Source: Hymenolepis diminuta
Taxonomy: Eukaryota > Platyhelminthes > Cestoda > Cyclophyllidea > Hymenolepididae
Direction of reading: 5' to 3'
Assembly: GCA_900708905.1 (NCBI GenBank)
Contig: CAADRB010000008.1
Location: 120,968-184,967 of the forward strand
DNA length: 64,000 nucleotides
Shown here: piece after piece, positions 53,331 through 64,000 of the stretch
Layout: each line of letters opens with the position of its first letter
Position numbering within the stretch: the stretch's first letter is position 1
The notes under the pieces: model-generated
What the model saw: the letters and a program-made list of their open reading frames with translations, nothing else
Told to the model about the DNA's origin: nothing
Databases searched by the model: none
Made by a program: the position numbers and the translations under genes

Positions 53331-53720
53331 CTTGTGTAATCTGGTAGCTTGTGTGCTCTTTCCCAAGGTGTCCTTAAACACGGTTGCGAAACGCTTCATC
53401 ACCTCCTTTATTCGCACTAGTGGGCAGGTTACATTTTGTACTTTCGGCTCGAGGATATTGAGCATGTCAATCCAATCCAACCCGAGGAGGTTGATATCGC
53501 GATCGACCGCATAGCATACAGTGGAGGCGGTTTTTCCCTCGAATGCTGCCTCACATTCCATCGCTTCCGACAGTTGCACTGCATCACCTGAGGCATTAGA
53601 TACTTTAAAAGGAACTGTATCTAGCTTGGGGCTACCAAGAGATTTTTATGCCTCAGCTGGAACTATGGTGATGTCTGATCCAGTGTCAACCTTCAACTCA
53701 ACATGTTTTCCATTAATGCA
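53330..53720 (-). pseudogene. Aspartic protease region of the gypsy element (broken)
   Basis: The retropepsin active-site motif DTGSD, followed by ITIVPAEA, is at 53,673-53,687 on the minus strand. A TAA-type break then separates it from the C-terminal half, which is open at 53,316-53,579 and has the second conserved block NLLGLDWIDML near 53,470. This protease would process Gag and Pol. The break right after the active site shows that it is dead. Confidence 0.85.
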
Positions 53721-53799
53721 AAAGGTCTCACAGCGACGTCTCCTTACATTAACTTGCATGGTGGTTAGTATACCATGCACTTGGCAGTGTTGATTCCGA

Positions 53800-54684
53800 T
53801 AGTGACCTCTCCTGTGGCCTGCATACGGTCGTCGTTGACTACTCTGACAGAATCCTTCCTTGTGTCTGTACGAATTGCAGCCCTGGCACTGATGTTTATA
53901 GAAAGAACAGTCCTTATAGAAGTGAAAATCGCCACAAAATACGCACTTTTCTAATTTCCCTTCTGATACGTGTGGTGTCTCTGAGGCTGCGGCAGCGGAG
54001 TCGGATCATTTTCGGGCGATCGGTCGATTTCGGGCTTCTTGATTTGACATGCTCGAGTTTAATTGCTTTCAACCATACTCGAGTCGGCAATAAGGCTCCG
54101 AAAATTATTGCATTCATCCACCAGATGATGTAACATAATATTTGGGTTCTTATCTAAAAGAGAGTAACTTCAGACGAATTTTCGCAAAGTACGACGAACA
54201 AAGACCCTGAGTGAACACAAGGCACCTCTCTTAGCGATCCATACGAGAATGCATTGCACAACGGCTGCATATTTGTGAATATCTTCGCCCTCGTGTATGG
54301 CCAAATTTAGGCACTTAAAACGCCTACTGAAAGGCGAGGTATTGTCGCCAAACACCTTCTCGCACTTTTCGATCGTCTTCTCAGATGTCAAATCCTCGAT
54401 CGAGTGTGGTAGAAGATAGGTAGAAGATAGAGATCATGGTTACTTTGCTGAACTTCCGCAGCAGCATGTTGACCCTCGTTTCGTTCGGTAACCCTGCCAT
54501 TCGATTTTATTAAACGTCTCGATTGCGAGCATACCATAAATATTTCACCTACGGAGGGTTCCTAATGGAACTCACCAACATTCTTAATGTAGTATTCTGG
54601 GTCTTCATCAGGTATCGACAAATTCAGTTGTTTCATGATGCATCGAACAATGGCCGTAACTTTCGTAGTTTCGATTGAGCCCAT
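53800..54684 (-). pseudogene. gag of the gypsy element (broken)
   Basis: A possible gag start ATG lies at 54,684-54,682, just inside the 5' LTR, and reads MGSIETTKVTAIV. That frame stops after about 40 codons. The capsid-like core is clearest at 54,391-54,170 (KVFGDNTSPFSRRFKCLNLA, then EDIHKYAAVV). Cys-rich remnants of a zinc knuckle follow near 53,870-53,930. Little of the N-terminal part can be aligned with confidence. It differs in sequence from the gag fragment in the inverted arms, so the two come from different families. Confidence 0.75.
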
Positions 54685-54700
54685 CACTGTGTCACCACTT
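54684..54700 (-). other. Primer-binding-like site of the gypsy element
   Basis: Immediately inside the 5' LTR the minus strand reads AAGTGGTGACACAGTGA. The TGGTGAC start, two to four bases after the LTR end, is the usual form of a tRNA primer-binding site in this class. I did not identify the tRNA. Confidence 0.6.
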
Positions 54701-54994
54701 TGTTATAACATAACCAACTTGGAGTCCTGATAGTAATCTCGCAGAGCCAACAATCTAGAAAACTCGGTAATATAGCAACTTGACACAAAAATCACTAACC
54801 CACGACAGTTTACAAGACACGTTATAGTCAACACGCGTGTATTCACGAAACTCACTCTCAATCAGTATCGGCTTAAACAAATAGGTATAATTATCAAGCG
54901 TCTTTTATCAGTGAGGAAATACAGAAAGAGATTGCATTTTATTTATAAAAGAAATGTTGGGAGCGGGGGAAAATAATTACCATTTCTTCTAACA
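54701..54994 (-). repeat. 5' LTR of the gypsy element
   Basis: This 294-bp terminal repeat starts TGTTAGAAG and ends TATAACA on the minus strand. It would hold the promoter for the element. Its end nearest gag is perfectly recognisable against the 3' LTR. Confidence 0.95.
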
Positions 54995-55181
54995 GTACCG
55001 CATTGGTATGCCTGATATAGTCTGAGCAAATTTTAAAAAGTGATGGTGTATAACTGAATAATAATGACTTCAAGATTGATAAAGGTGAAATTTGAAGAAA
55101 TATTATAAATGAATTATATTCAGAATTTATTGCAATATGCAGCAAACGTAAGGTGTTTAAAGATACATATTTATGTAATTT

Positions 55182-56215
55182 AAACAAATCCGATGTTAAT
55201 TAATGTATTCTTCATATCAGTAGATCTCGTCCTAGGCACTACTGTAAATAATGAAATGAAAAGATTCGCTGTTATAGTGTCTGTAAAAGTGAAACATGAC
55301 AACTTAGAAATCGCAAGATTTCTCAAACCCGCCAAATTTTTCGTTTGCAAAGTTAGAAAAGAGCTGAATGAAAACAATGCAGATGCATTGGCCGTCACAA
55401 GGAGAAGAAAACAGAAGCATTGTCAACGCTCTGCTGACCCACTCAGAAGACCTGAGTTTGTGAGAAGAGTGCAATGTATGACATGATCATGAAAATCCTG
55501 ACAAGTCAATGCGCGATATTTTGCCAAAGATCTTCGAATGTCTGAAGGAGCAATGAGGAATGCTGTTTCCTAAGACCTCGGATACTAATCTCACACGTTC
55601 TTAGCCGAGGTTGTCACTTTTAAAAAATTTGAAGCAGTATGAAAAAGTCAATCAAAGAAATGATAAGTGGCTATGTTGAGGCAGTCCCCACTGAAGTTTC
55701 AATTGTTATATATGCGCACGCAGTTTCCAGCAACAATGATGGTTTTCGGTTTTGTTAGCAGTGAATGTCACATCATTACTCCCCCACGGGACATTAGAGT
55801 CAATGCAGATGCAGATGCCTATCAGGAAACTCTCCAAACCATTGTTTTTAAGTCGCCTTAGATAAACAGCGTAGCCAATGAAGTAAAACCCTGTGTCTTC
55901 CCACAAGATTCGCCTCCTTTCCTAAAAGCTCTCAAAGCCCAGGACTGGATGACCAAAAATTTTCACCGTCATGTCACATCAAATTTATAGCCGCTTTCTA
56001 ACCCACCAGATTCTAATGCTTTGGATTATTACATGTGGAGCGGGTGAGGTGGAGTGTGGTTAAAAAGGAAGTTAATAAGCACCCCCAAAACACCAATTCC
56101 TTCTCTCTGATAGAAGTAACAGCCCAAGCATTGGAGGAGATCAATAAAGATCGCCTGGTCTGATCAAAATTTGCAGTCAGTTGCAATAGGACTCGAACTG
56201 CATCGGTAATGTAAG
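55182..56215 (+). pseudogene. Dead Tc1/mariner transposase, copy 2, longer at 3' end
   Basis: This is a second, longer copy of the element at 31,125-31,900, in the same orientation. The N-terminal helix-turn-helix region (55,256-55,486) is identical in protein. The middle lacks the same segment around the first catalytic Asp and carries the same stops. After about 55,785 the two copies differ much more. This one continues through QDWM near 55,940, FHRHVT near 55,965 and the last catalytic block PDSNALDYYMW near 56,010-56,040, then KLISTPKTP and a decayed C-terminus to about 56,215. From the Asp aligned with QQDS to the last Asp of LDYY the spacing is about 37 residues, as in DD37D (maT-like) elements. 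This subfamily call is tentative. Clear terminal inverted repeats were not found. Confidence 0.85.
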
Positions 56216-56483
56216 GAAAAGTAGGATATATAGAATAAAACCTAGGGTGACATTATGTTTTTTTGTTTAATTATAAGAAATTGTAAGTTTTAACTGTTAA
56301 GAGTTTCCTTTTAGTTTTTTTGAAAGTGCGTAAGGTGTACTTAGATGTCTTACGCTCTCTACATTGGCTTCTCAGGCAAGTGGTTAGTGATAGAATGAAG
56401 ATAATGCATTAATCCGATTATACACTAAAAATCAAATTTGTAGCCTACTGTTTAATTATTCAATTTTCCTCTTGCAGAATATG

Positions 56484-56495
56484 CCCCCCCCCCCC
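56484..56495. repeat. C12 homopolymer
   Basis: Twelve consecutive C. Length may be unreliable in the assembly. Confidence 0.9.
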
Positions 56496-57005
56496 ATTTC
56501 CATTGCAAACTCATGTTAATGGCGTGCAAAGTCTATTGGTTGATCGATTACTGCGAACTTTTATTTATGACCTCATGATATCAAGACAATATAATTGCCT
56601 TATCGCATTAGGCATGGCAAGAAGCTTGTAAGTTTGAATCAGCAGAAAGCGTTTTAAATCGGCATTTCCTGTAATTTTCTCGAAATTATATAAGGAATTT
56701 GGACTCAAATGTTAAACAACTTTTAATTTCTTGATTAATTAATATTTTTCATATATTTTAACATTGTTTAACTCCGTCGTGTGTTAATTCCAAGCTTAAC
56801 TTAATGTAAAAAGTAGATAATGAAGATGTTTAGGATAGGTCTTTAATGATAATTATTAAAAGAGGAGAGTGGCGTAAAACTAGAAGGAAGAGTGCACAGC
56901 AGATAAAAGGAATCGGCTGAAGGACCTTGTTGAATAAATTGGGAAGAAAAGAGCTGAATTTTTATAGCAGAAACCGGAATGTCATTGTCTGTTCAGAGAT
57001 AAAAT

Positions 57006-57038
57006 TACACACATGCACACACATATATATATATATGT
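57006..57038. repeat. Compound (CA)n/(TA)n microsatellite
   Basis: CA units with one interruption run directly into seven TA/AT units. Confidence 0.9.
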
Positions 57039-59048
57039 ACTGCAACATTAAAGTGGAGCCAATACCATCAAGCTCTTTAAAATCATTCTAATTAAATTAA
57101 CCTACTTGTGTTTTTAAATATGAAATGGGTACTCCTTTTTTATTAAAATAATAGAATTTTTTACAACTTCCAAAATTAACGCATGCTTAGACGTATCTTA
57201 TAATGGTTTCAAGTAGCTTAACTCTTAATAACTCTTAGTGGTCTTTGTTTTCGATCTGATCATATAATTTTATTGCAGCTTTGCAGATGAATATATTGAA
57301 GGAAATTACGCCTGACTTCTTCCCTATTAGATTATTTCAAGCTGCGACTCTATTTTGCAAAAATTATTCCGTAGCAGGCCATTTTAAGAGAAGAAACTAA
57401 TTTTAACATTACGAAAACGTCATCATACTTTCTTCCTTAAATTCATTTTACAATTAAATAATAGCTTTGATTTTTACGTTTATTCTTTTATCTTGTGTAC
57501 AGTTAAATAAGTCATTTATATTTTTTAATATTCTTAAATTACAGTTAATTTTAAGGATCATTTTACGACACTCATCTTGGGTAGAGGAATATTATCATCG
57601 GATTTCTCTGGCAAGAAATTCGATTTCTGCCATAAATTTTATCAACCACACCTTATCATTTCGGTTGATCGTTCTGTTCACTGCGTGAGTACCGGTGAGC
57701 ATCAAAACTATGACATCTTACATCACAGACGAGGGTGTTAACCCCTACCACACCGACGCATATCTTTTGATACTAAGTCAAAATTTTGGATTCGTTATTA
57801 GTATTTCAGTAAACTTTGTCGATCCAATAGAACTCAACTGTCGCAGCTTTTCTTATTTTCTCTTTCACAACTAATTATGGACTCTGTGGTAAATGACAAG
57901 TCCCTTTACATGCCCCTTTAAACACACAAGAAAACAAGCTCTTTTCTTTCCATAATCATAACATTCTTGCGGCTGACCAAATAAATGCAGTGTAAAACAA
58001 ATGATACCATGATCCGTTTCCAGCATCTCATTATTTATAAACTGGAAAAAAGTTTTCTGTTTTATTTCAAATGAAAAAGGGCAAGATACCACAGGCAATA
58101 CAACCTTCTTCATTATTCAAAACTGTAAAAGATAACTTCAATGACCTCAGAAATTGTCCACGATTCCCTTAATTCAGTGTACATTCTTTATATGATCTAT
58201 TAAAAATGAATCTCTAATAATACTCTTAATTAAAATTCTTTGAAATATTTTGGTTCTATACCCAAGAGAAAATTATATCTATCGACCAATACGGATTTCA
58301 TAATTTTCATAAAAGAGTTATGTCAAAGACAGTGGAAAATTTTGTTTTAATGAAGCGAAGATGTAAATGATCACACAGATGCTTCAATGCTTCAAATTTT
58401 ACTTTAAAATAACATAGTATTTTTATTCATGTCAAAGCAAATAATCGTAATTGATAAACTGTATAAAGCAAAAAAAGGGAAGAACGACAGGGAAAAGAAG
58501 AGAAAAATCGGGAAATGGAGAATGTCTAACTTTTTTAAATCATGACATGCTTGGATGACTAATTTTTTTACATTCAGACAAAAAATTGCAATTTTTCATT
58601 GAATAAAGTCTACTGAATCGATCAACAGCATGTGGAATAGATGATTTAGGGGAGAGATCAAATAGATACGTGCAAATTTCATCGAAGAGTTCTGTTAAAC
58701 GATAGTTGATTCTTGTTTAAATAGGAGTCGATTTTGGCAGTTCTGTTAATTTTTTCATCCAAATTTCGGCAAAGCGGCATGATTTTATATAATGCTAGGC
58801 TGTTTACATGACCTTATATTAGAATTAAATAGTTTAAATTGACATAATTTGTTTTAAATGACCTTCTAAATGCATACGATCATAATTCAATGTAAATTTT
58901 GAGAAATGATCATAGTAAATACTGTTTTCTCAAGGAAATCTTATTAAAAGGGAAGCGTAAGTGTAAATTACCCATGAGAACAGAGAAAATCTTCGATTAA
59001 CCTCATTATTTAAACAATGTTTTATTTCCTCTAGGTGTTTCTAACAAA

Positions 59049-61423
59049 ATGAAAAAGGATCGATTAAATACTGAATTAGTAAAAGCAGTATACGATGAAA
59101 ATGTTGAACTTGCTGCACTTTTAATAGAAAATGGAGTAGGTTTATTTTATTGCCATGCTTTGATATCAAAGATAAAATTCCAAGAACTTTCAATAATACT
59201 TCACTAGAGAGTAGAGGGAAATGAAATAAAAAGATATTAATTCTGTAAAGAGAGGTTTCTCAAAAACTCTGCTCATTTTGTGTTTATATCCCTTGTGGCT
59301 CAAAGCAACTTCGAATTTCGGTTCCTTCTATTGTGTAAATTTGGCAAATATATTTCGTATCTATTGCCATGGATATTAGTAAATTATAATATAAATCAGA
59401 ACCCAGTCAAACGCTCTACAGCTTTGTGTGGAGGTAATGACAAGCTCACTACTTTGATTAGTATGATTTGAAGTAGGGATGTTTTGATATCCCATGAATT
59501 AGACTTGAACTGTGACCTATGTAAATAGTGAAATATCAAGTAAATGATGACCTTTATTTTTGAAACGCAAATTCCATCGTGGTCTTTAAACATCAAGGCT
59601 TTGGAAAAGCAATTAAATTGAGAAAGATACTGATCTTTCAAATATCATATCAAACTCACGAAAAGTTAATACTTTTCAAGAACGAAATCTTTTGGCTTTC
59701 CTTTTTCTTTGAAAAAAAATTAGAGCTTTCATGCTTCAAACATTTTATATGAAAGTGACTTAAGGCTATTAGATTTAAACCTATTGTCGTGTCTTTTGAT
59801 CTGTTAGTCCCTTAAAGTAACATCTGGAAAAAGTTCAAATCAAGCGTGTTTGCAGCTAAGGACTGGTCCGTGTGTGCCTGAATTGTTAATTGGAGTTTAA
59901 AACAAAGATGGAAGGAATAGCGTTAAACTCGAAACAAATACCCTAAAAGATGCATATTTATTTTGGCAAATTATGAATTTTTCAAGTTTGTGTGATTCTG
60001 GTTTGAAGACTGGTAAATTCATCTTTTACAGGGACGTTGTTAAACTGATATTCGCATAGTGTGCAAATCAATTGTAATAGATGGGATTGTGATAGTACTT
60101 CAAAAAACTGTGAAATTAACCATTGTTCATCAGTTGATTCGTTGTCGGACCAATCATATTTTGTCACATCGAATTATGAAGATCAATAATTGGTTTAGCC
60201 TCCTCAGGCCAATCACAATCTGTGCAAACCCCATTTCATGCGTATAAATAGTTATTGTAATTTTTTTCAGTACATTTATGGTTACTAGACTAGCCTTTTT
60301 TGGTTAATTCTTGGCCTTTTCTCTCTCTCTGAAGTCCATACAACGGTACCATACTTCATAACAGAGGGCTTGATCATACGTTATAATAGGTAGCATGCAT
60401 AACCATTTGTAAAAGCTTGTTAAATGAATTTTGGAACCTCGATCTGATTAGCAAATTCGAACATGCACCCTTTTGTGCTTATTGCTCTAAAAGTATTTTT
60501 GCATTTATTATAGGCCAACGTAAATACTAAGATCGGTGACAATAACTCTAATCTACTGATATTAGCAGCAAGTCTATCAAATTCTGAAATGATGGAGTTG
60601 CTGCTTGACAATGGAGCCACTATGCATGCCGCTGACTCTGATGGAGACTTTGCCATTCATTACTGTGCTGCCGACGGATATTTGGAAGGCGTAGAACTAC
60701 TCATGTCTAGGAAATGTTTGGCGCATATTGGTAATAAAAATATGTTCACTCCTATGATGTATGCCGCCGGTAATGGAAACTTAGAGGTTGTACGCTATTT
60801 TCTTGAACACGGTGTTCCAATGAGATATGCAGTTGACAAATACGAAAAGTCAGAGCTCACGTTAGCATGTGAAAAGGTTATTTTAACGTTTTCATTATTT
60901 ATCTACATCTTTTAGGGTTATACTGATATTGTAAAACTTTTACTCGACTCGGGCGATCCGAAAATCAATCGGTCAGCAGAAATCAACCACGCTTTTAAAT
61001 CTGCTATCATTAATGGCGAAATTGATGTAGCCAGAATTTTGCTTCAATATGGAGCCAAAGCGAATATCAAAACAAAAAGGGGAAATCCTATAATATTTGC
61101 ACCAATACATCAGGAAGATCCAGACCTTCTTAGCTTGCTTGTTTCTAATGGGGCAGATGTAAATGATCGAGATGAATATGGTTACACTCCACTTATCAAA
61201 GCCATTATGGTTCGCAGGGAAGATTTAGCCAAAATCCTTATTGAAGCCGGTTAGTCAATTACGGTTAGATGTAATCTTACTAAACCACATAGGTGCTGAC
61301 ATCTATGCAACGAAGTCCATTACTGCGTTATCGATAGCAAAAGAATTGGGAGATGAAGCTCTACTGAACGTCATAACCGATGCCATTGATTCTAAATGCA
61401 ATACCAAAGGCTGTGAATTTTAA
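59049..61423 (+). CDS. Ankyrin-repeat protein, 304 residues, four coding exons
   Basis: This is the only convincing cellular gene. Coding exons are 59,049-59,135, 60,514-60,876, 60,916-61,249 and 61,293-61,423 (stop TAA). Exon phases join exactly (0, 0, 1) and each join rebuilds an ankyrin motif: ENG|ANVN, ACEK|GYTD, IEAG|ADIY. The protein is essentially all ankyrin repeats, about nine: residues 7-36, 39-70, 71-103, 104-137, 138-172, 173-203, 204-236, 237-269 and a partial last one. It ends with a short tail (CNTKGCEF). No signal peptide, membrane segment or other domain is seen, so it is probably an intracellular binding or scaffold protein. Its partner cannot be told from sequence. The ATG is a plausible start, but the acceptor-like tctag just upstream means more 5' exons are possible. 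I found no clear polyadenylation signal; an AATATA lies at about 61,473. Without splicing, stops occur at both short introns. Confidence 0.85.
59136..60513 (+). other. Intron 1 of the ankyrin gene
   Basis: The donor is GGA|GTAGGT and the acceptor is TTATAG|GCC; the intron is 1,378 bp in phase 0. It contains only AT-rich DNA and chance open frames on both strands (for example 59,280-59,471 plus and 59,396-59,641 minus). No nested gene was recognised. Confidence 0.8.
60877..60915 (+). other. Intron 2 of the ankyrin gene, 39 bp
   Basis: GTTATTTTAA at the 5' end and CATCTTTTAG at the 3' end bound a 39-bp phase-0 intron. Read through, it would end the protein after FIYIF at a TAG that is the acceptor itself. 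Removing it restores the ACEKGYTDIVKLLL ankyrin helix. Confidence 0.85.
61250..61292 (+). other. Intron 3 of the ankyrin gene, 43 bp
   Basis: The donor is GCCG|GTTAGT and the acceptor is CACATAG|GTGCTG; the intron is 43 bp in phase 1. A textbook branch-point-like TTACTAAAC lies 12 bases upstream of the acceptor. Read through, TAG comes one codon after the donor. Removal gives EAGADIYATK, a normal ankyrin turn. Confidence 0.85.
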
Positions 61424-63740
61424 AATAACAACTTTTATGACTAATATTAACTTAATATTATTCAACTTTTTGAATATATTTCTATTAATGTAAGAACTCA
61501 AGACTCTACTATTATGGTTTATCTTGTACAGATCTTTTGTGCATTCTTTGCTTTTTAGAGACGTTTATTGCAAAGTAATGAAATCAACTGTTTTTATCAA
61601 TTGAGGGATACCGCCTACTATTATTGCACAAAATTGTGCAAAAAGTATATTTTGCCAGTTTTATAATGCCAATTTTTCTACAAAAGGGGAATAGGAAACA
61701 TCTATAATAATAATTACGATGTGTATAGTGAAGTCAGCTTCTGATGTGCTGTGCTTGAGATTAGGTTCATATTAGGAGCTTGCTGACCGGTTGATTTAAC
61801 TCCGAAGAGCTACGTAACTTCGATTCATTTTTTAAATATTTTTTTTTATTTATCCTTAGAATATCAAGTAGATATGGAAGGCAACGATCTCTTTTAAATA
61901 GAACATTTTATTAGAGTTTGGTCAAGATAAATTTAAGTTAAATATTATTAAAATATATTGTTGCAATTGAGAAAACCGTCAAAATTGCTTTTATTAAATC
62001 CACTTGTAATCGTACGGCTTTACTAATTAATTAAATTTATTTAATCTGTTTGCCTCGAATGGTTTTATCAATTAATAATGATTGTATTAAATTTAAGAAA
62101 GCGACTTATTTTCAACAATAAATGAAGTAAACATTGTTTGTTGATATCGTACCAAGTGCATCTCCCAAAGGGTTTTCAAATCTACTTGTTTTGTTAACAG
62201 TCTTTGAGGAAAAAATGTACATTAACAGTAGCTAAGGCTATCAACAGACGAGATTATCTGCTATTCGAAGAATAAGACCAAGAACTTATAGTTTGCCTGA
62301 TATCGTAGTAAGACTGTTGGTTTTCCTACCTACTCCACATTATTGAGTTAAGTTCATTCACATAGTTTCAATAGAAGTTGAAAAAATTTTTTCATATAGG
62401 ACCTGAAACATTGTAGGGCCATCGGATTGCTCCCCACATAATCTTGTACAATTGATATTTTAAAATTTTAAGTAGTTACCCGTAAATGTTGGTATTTATA
62501 AGCTCCCATTGCAACTCCTACTAAACTGCTAGCCACAATTTATCGAACGTTAGAGGACGTGAGAATAAGTTAATAGGCTTTTTGGAGTTAGTGAAGAAAC
62601 CGGCTAAATGATCAGGACCAATTTACGATAGCTCTAAGGGAGTCACTAACAAAAAGTGCTATTGAAATATTTTCATGTATCAGAAGGATTAGCAAAGCCC
62701 GCCATCTGACCTGCTTAATGGATACGATGGAGGTATGGAAATCCAAAGAGGTCCCGGCTTATTAAAGTCGATTTTATACCTCTCTCACAAGTCTTATAGA
62801 ATAAAAGATTCGGCGTGACACAAAGAGCCCATCGCCTCAATCATGTTGATTAGTAATCACATCCTGCATTAATATTTGTCCTCGCATTAACCTAATTGCT
62901 CATTCTTCATTGATTATGTAATACTGACAGCATTACACGACGGCCGATGATGCGAGTGTTCTCGCTTAGTGATTGACTTGAATAGAGGAAAAAATAAGTT
63001 AATAAGATTTAGATATATTGATATCTTGACTTAAATTTTTAAACGCAGCAGCAATGCTACATCAAATAAATACTTTTCTCTTACTTTTAGTACATGACTA
63101 GTATCCATTGTCGAAAAGCTTGCCACTTGAGATGTTCGTTTGTAATTATTTTCAAGAACTCACGTAAGAAACAAAAACTACGGATTGAATCCCGGAATGA
63201 ATAAACAGATATCAAATAACCTGCAAGCCGTTTTTAAATCACAATGTAAGTCTTTTGTGATCGTCACTTATGCTCTGCTTTTACATGTCCATATAATTGC
63301 ACTACAAACGCTTCATTGTTACCATTTGCAAAATAACAATAATGAGTAATTAAGCCATATTTAAACAAATCTTTTCATATAAAAATTCTAAAATGTTATA
63401 AATGGATTATTATTTCGTTAATTATAATCGATAGAAAAGGGGAGTATTATTGAATTTAATAAAAAATGAATCAATATTACTTCACATGAGAAGCTTCTAA
63501 TGAGGTCCTCAAGTGAATAACTAACATCCATTAAAATTTAATTAGAAAATTACCCTGTAAACGTTAAATGGAAAGGACAAAAACTGAGAAACAGAATAGC
63601 CTTGCATTTAACTGTTTATATGAGCGAAATTAAATGGAACCAATTCTGATTGCATAGATTATGGCTCTCACAAAAGGAAGATGATAAATATATTTACAAT
63701 ATAAAGGCATCCGACTTTTGCGATGAATAAACTCAGGTTA
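61424..63740. other. Intergenic DNA after the ankyrin gene
   Basis: This stretch includes the 3' UTR of the ankyrin gene. A copy of the short dispersed motif (accggttgatttaact) lies near 61,785, and a slightly GC-richer segment at about 62,560-62,960 has no recognisable content. No RNA gene or transposon motif was seen. Confidence 0.5.
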
Positions 63741-63968
63741 TAAATGACATGCTTTATGAGCATGATAAACGGAAGAAGGAAAAAACTACGGACTGTACCA
63801 GTGCGCCTAATGCGTTTAAATAATGAGAACGAAGATATATTATTGTTAGCTGAAGCAACTCAAAGCTCCTCAATAAATGCCCTGTATTTAAGTGCCAGTA
63901 AGCGCATAGTTGTGTCGAAGTCAATTGCTAATATACAACATATAGGAAAAAGTTGTGGAAAATATTAA
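63738..63968 (+). CDS. Weak exon candidate near the window end
   Basis: An acceptor-like AAACTCAG ends at 63,736 and is followed by two overlapping open frames. One starts at ATG 63,747 and runs about 73 codons to TAA at 63,966. The other reads VINDMLYEHDKRKKEKTTDC and continues to TAA near 63,823. The segment is a little less AT-rich than its surroundings. Neither product shows a motif I know, and at most one of them can be real. It may be the last exon of an unseen gene, or nothing. Confidence 0.15.
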
Positions 63969-64000
63969 TACTAATACTAGGTTGATTTAATAAACATCAT

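Larger units (their letters stand above)
50382..54994 (-). mobile_element. Ty3/gypsy LTR retrotransposon, full length, dead
   Basis: This 4.6-kb element on the minus strand has the complete order 5' LTR, primer-binding-like site, gag, protease, reverse transcriptase, RNase H, integrase, polypurine tract, 3' LTR. The integrase after RNase H places it in Ty3/gypsy rather than Ty1/copia. The two LTRs share about 89% identity by my count, so the insertion is old. Every coding segment contains stops and frameshifts. No chromodomain and no envelope-like gene is seen. No clear 4-5 bp target-site duplication flanks it (left flank aatcc, right flank gtacc). Two single N bases (50,912 and 51,328) lie in the integrase region. 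Confidence 0.95.
56216..59048. other. Intergenic DNA upstream of the ankyrin gene
   Basis: No gene was recognised. The stretch holds a C12 run (56,484-56,495) and a compound CA/TA repeat (57,006-57,038). A possible splice acceptor (tttcctctag, ending 59,034) stands 14 bases before the ankyrin ATG. It suggests that a 5' UTR exon, or an upstream coding exon, lies somewhere here, but I could not find it. Confidence 0.5.

Noticed and set aside
57690..57765. A tRNA gene (block with gtgagtaccggtgagc and gggtgttaacccctacc)
   Set aside because: The arms do not fold into a cloverleaf, and no proper B box (GGTTCRANYCC) was found. No tRNA was supportable anywhere in the window.
1..64000. CRISPR arrays, bacterial operons, origins or riboswitches
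   Set aside because: No regularly spaced repeats, no packed bacterial-style genes and no ribosome-binding patterns are present. Introns and LTR elements show this is eukaryotic nuclear DNA.

Overview
The window is AT-rich, gene-poor eukaryotic nuclear DNA, most likely from an invertebrate animal. The reasons are a spliced ankyrin-repeat gene with very short GT-AG introns, long non-coding stretches without bacterial-style gene packing, and decayed animal-type mobile elements (Ty3/gypsy LTR retrotransposon, Tc1/mariner). Assembly N-runs show that it comes from a draft scaffold. The composition, tiny introns and mariner type would suit, for example, an AT-rich arthropod such as a parasitic copepod. 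That is a guess, and the sequence does not prove a taxon.

Layout. 1-31,100 is an AT-rich desert with no gene I can support, apart from a few unrecognised open frames, microsatellites and two less AT-rich islands (about 24,720-24,920 and 28,790-29,260). 31,125-31,900 is a dead mariner copy. It runs directly into the left arm (about 31,921-34,740) of a large inverted repeat. The matching right arm is about 47,630-50,088, with a 12.9 kb spacer holding no recognisable gene between them. Each arm carries the same decayed gypsy-type gag fragment (capsid and zinc knuckles, read outward from the spacer), and each is broken by an N-run at exactly the same two bases. 50,382-54,994 is an old, complete but dead Ty3/gypsy retrotransposon on the minus strand. 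It has LTRs of about 295 bp, a primer-binding-like site, gag, protease, reverse transcriptase, RNase H, integrase and a polypurine tract. 55,182-56,215 is a second mariner copy, more complete at its 3' end. 56,215-59,048 is intergenic.

The one convincing cellular gene is at 59,049-61,423 (+): four coding exons giving a 304-residue protein of about nine ankyrin repeats. Its introns are about 1.38 kb, 39 bp and 43 bp. The rest, to 64,000, is intergenic with one or two weak exon candidates.

The most unusual structure lies in the repeats. Both the inverted arms and the mariner pair have cores that are virtually identical, including shared stops and a shared internal deletion, inside homology that falls off sharply at the edges. 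This looks like recent gene conversion or duplication of already dead elements, or like an assembler placing one repeat contig twice. I do not see a new defence, biosynthetic or other multi-gene system here.
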